A stretch of DNA of 6,364 bases from contig JBAXDX010000119.1 in the NCBI GenBank assembly GCA_037140715.1, positions 1-6,364 of the forward strand, read 5' to 3'. Source of the stretch: JAUZPB01 sp037140715 (lineage in GTDB: Bacteria; Bacteroidota; Ignavibacteria; Ignavibacteriales; SURF-24). Each line of letters begins with the position of its first letter. Position 1 is the first letter of the stretch. Of this stretch, positions 1-5,231 are shown piece after piece. The notes beneath the pieces are model-generated. The model saw nothing but the letters and a program-made list of their open reading frames with translations. It had not been told where the DNA came from and ran no database searches. The translations under genes and the position numbers were made by a program.

Positions 1-177
1 TGCGCCGTCAAAGCTGACCGTATGTTTACCGGCTAAGACTTCACCGTTTACAAGAGCCGCAACTTCTTTCCCCAATATATCATAGACCTTAAGGGCATAC
101 CGGCCAGCAGCAGGAACGCTGAACTTAATTGATGTAGCGGGGTTAAAAGGGTTTGGGAAGTTCTGCATCAGTTCAAA
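1..177 (-). other. Type IX secretion system C-terminal sorting domain (partial)
   Basis: Residues 1374-1432 of the surface protein (FELMQNFPNPFNPATSIKF, then VYDILGKEVAALVNGEVLAG and HTVSFDGA) match the T9SS type A sorting domain (Por_Sor type). The family usually continues for another 20-30 residues, through a GVYFYRL-like strand to the end, so the true C-terminus should lie shortly outside the left edge. The domain directs passage across the outer membrane by T9SS and is normally removed during export. The FPNPFNP form is especially common in Ignavibacteria and related lineages. Confidence 0.9.
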
Positions 178-3100
178 CGTTGCAGGGATTTCTGTTTTAC
201 CATTATCTACTGCCGTTACATCTGCCTGATTCTTATAAATTGCGCCTTCAGATGTACCTACGTAGAGAGTCTTTGCATTTGAAGATAATGAAATAGAGCT
301 GACATTAAATCCTTTCAGTCCAAGAACGTTCCATGAGCTTCCTCCGTTGTCGGTAGCATACACGCCGTTGGTCCATGAACTAATGAACACTCTGCCATCG
401 CTGTTTGCTGTGATAGCATAAATAAATGTTGTTGTCAGGCCGTTGTTAGCCTTCTGAAAGTTAAAGCCATCATTGGAAATATAAACTCCATCGCCATAAG
501 TACCGGCATAGATTACATCGTTAACCGCGCATTCCATAGCCCAGACATGAGCGAATGGCATATTAACCTTTGTCCACTGTGTGCCATGGTCAACCGACTT
601 ATATATACCGCTGTCGAATGAGCCGGCAAAGATTTCGAATTTAGAATTTATGGTAAGTGCGTGAACCGCGAGATTACCCGGTCCGTTAAATACTTCCGTC
701 CATGTTGCGCCACCGTCCGTTGATTTGAAGACACCAAAGCCCCACGTACCGGCATAAAGTTCGCCTGACTTATAAGCAAGAGCGCGAACATCTTTGCCTT
801 CTAAACCTGCGGTATTCCATGTTGCGCCATTGTCTGCGGTTACAAAAATACCCTTTTCAGTACCGGTAAATATTTTGCCGGTTTCCGTTGTAACTATTGT
901 CCAGATATAAGCAGCGCTCATTGAAGGATTAATTCTTGTCCAGCTTAAACCGTTGTCTGTTGACCTGTAAATTTTGCCGCCCCAGGTTCCCGCAATCAGA
1001 TTGCCACTGTTGTCAGTAACTATTTTCCAAATAATTTCGCCACCTGAAAAATTGCCAACATAATCCCATTTGGTATTTCCGCTACCTGTTCCAACGCCGC
1101 CTGCGGTTGAACTGTTTGGATTAACTGTAATTGTAACTATTGCATAATCGTCTTCCGTTTCAATTCCGTTTCCCGGAGCTGAATCAGGATCGTGCTGGTC
1201 TGAGGCAGCAATTTCGGAAAAATTTACAATTGACGGGCTGGAAGGGATATTGCCGATAAATTTACAGATGTTAAACTGTCCCTGGCCTGTCATTGACTTA
1301 CAAATCATCTGACCATTATGCTGTCCGGAAACAAAGTTTAAGTCTGCAAAAGGAGCGAGTACAGAGCCGCGAACGTCAATTTGCTTTATTACCAGCGAAG
1401 TTGTCTGGTAGAAGTTATATAGAACATTGCTAATGCTGGTTCCTATGATTTCCAGTCCGCCAGACCACTTAACTGTCTGTCCGTCAATATTAACAAGAAC
1501 TACCGCTCCGTTAGGAACATTGATTTCCATGCTGAGTGCATTTGACATATCCGAGCCTTTTACATTGAACACGTTCAGGAACGGGTCGTTTCCGGTAAGT
1601 ATAAGCTGGGTCCATTCAAATTTTGTTGTACCGTTTTCAGCATATTGTGAAACCTGAGTTGAAAGCGACTGCAGATAATTCTTTGCCGATATAAAATCAA
1701 TGACGGTATCTTTCCTTAAAGCGCCTTCTTCAATACTAACAACAAAGAGTGGCAGGTTTGTTGAGTTGCCATAGACGACATTACCATTAAATATTCTGCC
1801 GGTTTTGAAAGTCAGATTATTTCCGACTATAAGAACATCTTCCTGACCATTTGAATTAGCAAGCTGATCGCCTATGCTATAATTAGCAAGGTTTGCGTCA
1901 TGCCCGACCGCGACTTTGCCCTGTGTATCTGAAGAAGGCTGGGTAAGGTCTTCAAAAACGAAAAGATTAAAATCCGATGCAGCACCAAGATCGAATGCTG
2001 TAGCAGATACAGTATTCGGGTTTACATTTACTGTAAGAACAAGGTTAGCTGTTTCCTGATTTACCAAACTGTCTATTGTCCAGTCGCCGGTAGAATCGTT
2101 ATAACTGCCCTTTGAAGGCGCAACGGAAACGAAATCAAGCCCCTGACGCAGGAAGTCAGTTACCTTAATATTTGTAGCACTACTCGGACCATTGTTATTT
2201 ATAGTTATAGTATAAGTTATATTGTCGCCAATCTTAGGATTAAGACTGCTGACATTTTTTGTAATACTAAGGTCGGCCGTTGTATTTTGTGGAACGGCGT
2301 ACATGCCGGCATCCCATGACATATCATTCATACCAGGGCTAAGATTTACGCAGACAGTATTCCCGGTTGATATATTGGGGTCGGAGTCAAATTCAATACC
2401 TGAACCCTGATAAGCCGGACTGAAAGCGTAGTTCTGCGGAAGGGTAAATTTAACATAATAGTTGCCGGGCATAAGATTATTAAATGAATAACTGCCGTTC
2501 TGATCGGTTGTCTTTGTTCCAATTAATACATCGTTGGAACTATAAAGAGAAACTGTAATATTTGGAAGTCCGGGTTCATTATTATCCTGGATGCCATTTT
2601 TATTATTATCGTTCCATACCTTATCGCCAATCGATGCTTTCTTTATTATAAGACCGGCATCTTTCGTAATATCATCCTGACCGGCGGACAGTTGGAAACA
2701 TGCTGATTTTCCGGTTACAGAATCAACGATGCTGTTAGAGCCTGCATTATTATTTGTAAATGTATATCCGTCAGGCAGAAGAACCGTTATATAATAATTA
2801 CCCGCATCAAGGTTGCCGAATAAGTATATCCCGTTTGCATCGGTTGTTGTAGTTATTTTAAGCAAACCGGTACAGTCATAAAGCTGAACTGTTATGCCTT
2901 GCATTCCTGTTTCGCCGTTATCCCGGACTCCATTGCCGTTAGCATCGTTCCAGATATTATCGCCAATAGTTGACTTTTTTGGTATCTGAAAATAATAAAT
3001 GCCGGCATCGATAGAAAGATTAACCTGACCACCCGTTAACGTAACACATGTTGTTTTGCCAGTAACCGAGTCAGCATCGGAATCAGTTGCATTATTGCCG

Positions 3101-4296
3101 ACTGCATTTTTTTTCGTAAAGAAATAATCAGCCGGAAGTCCGCTAAAAGCGACATAATAATCTCTCGGAGTTAACCCTTCAAACAAAAAATTGCCGTTAA
3201 CATCTGTTGACTTTGTTGAGACAAGGCTGTCGGCACATGTATATAACCTGACTGTTACTGCCGGAACACCTGTTTCGCCGTTGTCCTGAATACCGTTTCT
3301 ATTTACATCATTCCAGACTTTATCGCCAACGGATGATGTAAGCGGTGCAGGTTTATAAATACCCGCGTCCTGGTTAATGTCGGTTTGTCCTGATATCAAT
3401 GTAATTAAGACCGTTTTGCCGGTAGTTCCATCGGCATCTGAATCATAAATGTCATCAGTTCCCTGATCTTTCGGGCTGAAGAGATAGCCACCGGGGAGAG
3501 TAAACTTCACATAATAAGTACCCGGAGCGATATTACTAAAGAGGTAAAGTCCGTTTACATCGGTAGTTGTTGTAGATTTAAGATTATCTGCGTTATCGTA
3601 AAGCTGTACAGTTATTCCGGAAGCGTTAGTTTCTCCATTATCCTGGATTCCGTTCTTATTGTCATCGTTCCAGACTCTGTTGCCAAGCGAAGCCGGAGCG
3701 ACAGTCGGGCAGGTTACTGCGCCTAAATCCTGAGTTCCGTTATCAAAGTTGTTATTTAACTGATCGACTATAGTATTTAAGGCAGTAATTGAATAACCCG
3801 TTGCACTTCCGCCTATTGCTGTATTAGCCAATGCCAGAATTTCGCCGACTGTTTTGCCTGCAAAGGCACCTGAAACAACTACAAGCTCTTCGAGTTTATA
3901 AGGTTTAACGCCAAAAACCCCGGCTCTGTCGAAAGCAACATTAAGGCTTAGAGATACAACCTGTCCTGCAAAAACGCCGGCGTTAGTGGATGAAGCGTTA
4001 GAATAATTTTGAGTAAGAACGCCCGCCGTACCTTTGGTTGGAAGAAGAACCTGTACCGCGGCAACGCTTGATAAAGTAAGAGTTTTTAATCCGCCGACAG
4101 TTAATCCCTGGGGGAATACCAGACTAAAATTAGCATCTCTAATCTTGCCGGGTCCGCCATTCGAAGGTCCGCCCCATCCGCCCTGAGTATAAGTAACAAA
4201 TCCGCTAAGATTACAATTCTGAGCCTTAAGACCGGACATACTGAAGAAAAAACTGAAAAGAACCAGGAGCAAATTAAGTTTGAGAAGTGTTTTCAT
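1..4296 (-). CDS. Large secreted mosaic surface protein with SdrD B-like, DUF11, choice-of-anchor A, BNR propeller and T9SS sorting domains (C-terminus beyond the window)
   Basis: The minus-strand frame is open for 1432 codons with no stop. The ATG at 4296 is preceded by AGGA at 4303-4306, and an in-frame TAA at 4324-4326 excludes a longer start. Residues 1-25 are a signal peptide (MKTLLKLNLLLVLF core, cleavage after LKA). Residues 27-200 form an unnamed N-terminal domain (TYTQGGWG, then KTVGEILALAN). Residues 201-669 are four SdrD B-like modules; 671-760 are the body of a DUF11 domain (ADLSITKNV, GDNITYTITINNNGPSSA). Residues 768-1018 match choice-of-anchor A (FNLFVFEDLT, GKVAVGHDANL, GSVLAPFADLNF), and 1022-1060 look like the DUF11 tail (DQHDPDSAPGNGIETEDDYA). 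A BNR propeller spans 1077-1356 and a T9SS type A sorting domain starts at 1374 (QNFPNPFNPATSIKF). By family knowledge the protein is exported by Sec, then by T9SS, and anchored or released at the surface. Adhesion or matrix function is inference. No substrate or enzyme motif is visible. Confidence 0.93.
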   Translation of the reverse strand, partial: MKTLLKLNLLLVLFSFFFSMSGLKAQNCNLSGFVTYTQGGWGGPSNGGPGKIRDANFSLVFPQGLTVGGLKTLTLSSVAAVQVLLPTKGTAGVLTQNYSNASSTNAGVFAGQVVSLSLNVAFDRAGVFGVKPYKLEELVVVSGAFAGKTVGEILALANTAIGGSATGYSITALNTIVDQLNNNFDNGTQDLGAVTCPTVAPASLGNRVWNDDNKNGIQDNGETNASGITVQLYDNADNLKSTTTTDVNGLYLFSNIAPGTYYVKFTLPGGYLFSPKDQGTDDIYDSDADGTTGKTVLITLISGQTDINQDAGIYKPAPLTSSVGDKVWNDVNRNGIQDNGETGVPAVTVRLYTCADSLVSTKSTDVNGNFLFEGLTPRDYYVAFSGLPADYFFTKKNAVGNNATDSDADSVTGKTTCVTLTGGQVNLSIDAGIYYFQIPKKSTIGDNIWNDANGNGVRDNGETGMQGITVQLYDCTGLLKITTTTDANGIYLFGNLDAGNYYITVLLPDGYTFTNNNAGSNSIVDSVTGKSACFQLSAGQDDITKDAGLIIKKASIGDKVWNDNNKNGIQDNNEPGLPNITVSLYSSNDVLIGTKTTDQNGSYSFNNLMPGNYYVKFTLPQNYAFSPAYQGSGIEFDSDPNISTGNTVCVNLSPGMNDMSWDAGMYAVPQNTTADLSITKNVSSLNPKIGDNITYTITINNNGPSSATNIKVTDFLRQGLDFVSVAPSKGSYNDSTGDWTIDSLVNQETANLVLTVNVNPNTVSATAFDLGAASDFNLFVFEDLTQPSSDTQGKVAVGHDANLANYSIGDQLANSNGQEDVLIVGNNLTFKTGRIFNGNVVYGNSTNLPLFVVSIEEGALRKDTVIDFISAKNYLQSLSTQVSQYAENGTTKFEWTQLILTGNDPFLNVFNVKGSDMSNALSMEINVPNGAVVLVNIDGQTVKWSGGLEIIGTSISNVLYNFYQTTSLVIKQIDVRGSVLAPFADLNFVSGQHNGQMICKSMTGQGQFNICKFIGNIPSSPSIVNFSEIAASDQHDPDSAPGNGIETEDDYAIVTITVNPNSSTAGGVGTGSGNTKWDYVGNFSGGEIIWKIVTDNSGNLIAGTWGGKIYRSTDNGLSWTRINPSMSAAYIWTIVTTETGKIFTGTEKGIFVTADNGATWNTAGLEGKDVRALAYKSGELYAGTWGFGVFKSTDGGATWTEVFNGPGNLAVHALTINSKFEIFAGSFDSGIYKSVDHGTQWTKVNMPFAHVWAMECAVNDVIYAGTYGDGVYISNDGFNFQKANNGLTTTFIYAITANSDGRVFISSWTNGVYATDNGGSSWNVLGLKGFNVSSISLSSNAKTLYVGTSEGAIYKNQADVTAVDNGKTEIPATFELMQNFPNPFNPATSIKFSVPAAGRYALKVYDILGKEVAALVNGEVLAGKHTVSFDGA
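229..1068 (-). repeat. BNR/sortilin-type beta-propeller repeats of the surface protein
   Basis: Residues 1077-1356 contain about seven units of 38-42 residues with the pattern (A/T)GTxxxGxxxSxDxGxxW. Clear Asp-box motifs are STDNGLSW, TADNGATW, STDGGATW and SVDHGTQW. The fifth (SNDGFNF) is degenerate and the sixth (ATDNGGSSW) carries one extra residue. The seventh unit ends at GAIYKN without its own Trp strand. The segment TKWDYVGNF in front of unit 1 could supply it, closing a seven-bladed ring; this is inference. Such propellers are typical of T9SS cargo and of photosystem-assembly/BNR-like secreted proteins. No sialidase catalytic residues can be assigned, so an enzymatic call is not justified. 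Confidence 0.85.
1243..1995 (-). other. Choice-of-anchor A domain segment of the surface protein
   Basis: Residues 768-1018 read as a complete choice-of-anchor A domain. It begins with FDLGAASDFNLFVFEDLT, followed by GKVAVGHDANLANYSIGDQL, VLIVGNNLTF, GRIFNGNVVYG, AKNYLQSLSTQVSQYAENGTT and VFNVKGSDM. It ends with VPNGAVVLVNIDGQTV, GSVLAPFADLNFVSGQHNGQ and SLTGQGQFN-type residues (here SMTGQGQFNICKF). This family is found in extracellular bacterial proteins that use several different C-terminal anchors. Here the anchor would be the T9SS sorting domain some 350 residues later. The molecular role of the domain is not established. It is flanked by what look like the two halves of one DUF11 domain. 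Confidence 0.85.
2290..3696 (-). repeat. Four tandem SdrD B-like (CNA-B-type) modules inside the surface protein
   Basis: Four modules of about 112-119 residues lie at 201-316, 321-439, 442-553 and 554-669 of the large protein. Each opens with a (S/L)(I/V/L)G(D/N)xxWND stretch and an acidic loop (for example DDNKNGIQDNGE). Each continues through a strand of the type ITVQLY, a TDxNGxYxFxNLxPGxYYVKF hairpin and a late acidic stretch, and ends with DAG(I/L/M). In this family the acidic loops bind calcium and stiffen a stalk that holds the distal domains away from the cell. The DNA shows the same periodicity. The third module is shortened at the DSDAD stretch that the first two carry. The first two are the most alike in layout; no two are near-identical at DNA level, so recent duplication is unlikely. 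Confidence 0.9.
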
Positions 4297-4331
4297 ATCA
4301 GTTCCTATTTTATTGGTGTACGGTTATTGCT

Positions 4332-4339
4332 CAAAAATA
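4332..4339 (-). promoter_or_regulatory. Candidate -7 promoter element of the surface protein gene
   Basis: On the minus strand this reads TATTTTTG, a perfect match to the Bacteroidota -7 consensus TAnnTTTG. It lies 35 bases before the start codon, giving a plausible leader of about 30 bases that includes the AGGA ribosome site. The matching -33 TTG is not at the expected distance (TTC with an 18-base spacer is found instead). A TTGACA at 4377-4382 has no good -10 partner. The call rests mainly on one short box. Confidence 0.35.
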
Positions 4340-4495
4340 ATACCATAAAAATAACCTGAATTAGCGCTTTATTACTGTCAAAGTTGAAAGTAGTATTAAT
4401 AGAATTGTTTCAATTTGAGAATATGTATTTAAATGATATAGTTTTATAGCAGCCGGAATTCCTGATATGCTGATGATTATACAGATGTTCCGGAT

Positions 4496-4529
4496 AAAAA
4501 AAAAGCCCTCCTGAAAACAGGAAGGCTTT
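4496..4529 (-). terminator. Rho-independent terminator of tRNA-Leu
   Basis: On the minus strand a 12-bp stem (AAAGCCTTCCTG pairing with CAGGAGGGCTTT, one T-G wobble) closes a TTTT loop and runs straight into a T-tract (A4496-4504 on the plus strand). It starts ten bases after the tRNA 3' end and about 200 bases upstream of the surface protein gene. It should therefore separate the tRNA transcript from that gene. Confidence 0.92.
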
Positions 4530-4538
4530 GAACATTAG

Positions 4539-4622
4539 TGCGGAAGAGGGGACTTGAACCCCTATGCCAGTAAAGGCACCACCCCCTCAAGATGGCGTGT
4601 ATACCAATTTCACCACTTCCGC
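4539..4622 (-). tRNA. tRNA-Leu (anticodon GAG)
   Basis: The 84-base minus-strand sequence folds as a class II tRNA. The acceptor stem is GCGGAAG with CTTCCGC and discriminator A. The D arm is GTG/CAC around a loop with GG. The anticodon stem is CCATC/GGTGG with loop TTGAGGG (anticodon GAG, plus positions 4586-4588, reading CUC and CUU). The long variable arm has a TGCC/GGCA stem, and the T arm is AGGGG-TTCAAGT-CCCCT. The long variable arm and A73 fit leucine. The 3' CCA is not encoded: the bases after A73 are CTA, so a CCA-adding enzyme would be required. Confidence 0.97.
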
Positions 4623-4809
4623 AAAGAACATGTCTAAAAATAGGTTCATAATATTATAAAATCAACTGTTTTTTTGTTATTGAACTTTATTTTTTCTTTC
4701 CTTCAATAATAAGCATATACGGTTATTTTATGGAAATTTCTTTAAAATCAACAATTCATAAAGAAACGGGTCTGTTCCATTTTACTTCAAAATATAAGAT
4801 ATAATTATG

Positions 4810-5107
4810 AAAAAAACATCGGTATAAGTACGTAGATTCGTGCGAACGATTACGTAGGACATTTGGCAGATGATGGCATATTGGGCTGTTCTTTATGAAA
4901 ATTTAGAGAATTTTTTACCAAAACAGAAATTATTTCATCAGGATTCTTCCTTTTACAGTTGTTGGTTTAATATTAGTCAGAGGTGAAAACTTTGATTTTA
5001 TCCTGTTTTCAATGTTTCTCTAATGTCCGAATACCAGCTAAACACAATCAGTAAATTGCCTACGTAATCGTTCGCATAGTCCTACGTACTTATACCGATG
5101 TTTTTTT
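4810..5107. repeat. 298-bp element bounded by 49-bp inverted repeats (MITE-like or structured element)
   Basis: The left arm is 4810-4858 and the right arm 5059-5107. The outer 26 bases (seven A, then CATCGGTATAAGTACGTAG) and the inner 17 bases (GCGAACGATTACGTAGG) are perfect inverted copies. A 6-base segment between them differs, giving about 44/49 matching. The arms end abruptly on A7 and T7 runs and enclose about 200 bases with no gene. The interior shows only a hint of further complementarity, such as TTAGAGAA with TTCTCTAA and GGACATT with AATGTCC. No clear target-site duplication is seen next to the A/T runs. It may be a non-autonomous transposable element, a bidirectional terminator-like hairpin or a paired regulatory site. 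I recognise no named family. Confidence 0.8.
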
Positions 5108-5151
5108 AAAAAATATTTAGTAATTTGATTACAAATATGAAAAGAATTTAT

Positions 5152-5185
5152 GACTAGTCGTGAAAGGAATAAAAGACTAGTCGTG
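5152..5185 (+). promoter_or_regulatory. Paired 11-bp direct repeats, candidate operator of the CHASE sensor gene
   Basis: GACTAGTCGTG occurs exactly at 5152-5162 and 5175-5185. The period is 23 bp, about two helical turns, and the spacer is 12 bp. Each copy contains the 8-bp palindrome GACTAGTC. The pair ends 46 bases before the sensor start codon. A weak sigma-70-like pair (TTGATT 5125-5130, TATGAC 5149-5154) would place the first copy on the -10 region, which fits a repressor or an autoregulating response regulator. Two same-face copies are typical of dimer or LytTR/NarL-type sites; the regulator is unknown. Confidence 0.5.
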
Positions 5186-5231
5186 CGGAGTTTAATATCA
5201 AAATATTCTAATTCTAAACAAAGAGGATTGT

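Larger units (their letters stand above)
4623..5231. other. Divergent intergenic region (609 bp) without a convincing gene
   Basis: This AT-rich stretch separates the minus-strand tRNA from the plus-strand CHASE sensor gene. Bases 4623-4809 should contain the tRNA promoter. TTGATT followed 20 bases downstream by TATTTTTAG (minus strand, about 4636-4667) is a weak candidate, and nothing else is recognisable there. Bases 4810-5107 hold the inverted-repeat element, and 5108-5231 hold the paired direct repeats and leader of the sensor gene. Short open frames here have no supporting ribosome site or family resemblance. Confidence 0.7.

Noticed and set aside
229..1068. Sialidase or other glycosyl hydrolase activity from the Asp-box repeats
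   Set aside because: Asp boxes alone mark the propeller fold. No arginine triad or other catalytic signature could be assigned, and such repeats are common in non-enzymatic secreted proteins.
1427..1657. Plus-strand open frame of 76 codons
   Set aside because: It lies wholly inside the strongly supported minus-strand surface protein, has no ribosome site and reads as a low-information antisense shadow.
2222..2410. Plus-strand open frame of 62 codons
   Set aside because: It is antisense to the DUF11/SdrD region of the large gene, with no family resemblance or start signal.
4377..4382. Perfect TTGACA as a sigma-70 -35 box for the surface protein gene
   Set aside because: There is no acceptable -10 at 16-18 bases downstream, so the TAnnTTTG box nearer the gene is preferred.
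4810..5107. Integron attC site or CRISPR-like array
   Set aside because: There are only two arms and they are inverted, with no GTTRRRY/RYYYAAC core sites and no series of regularly spaced direct repeats.
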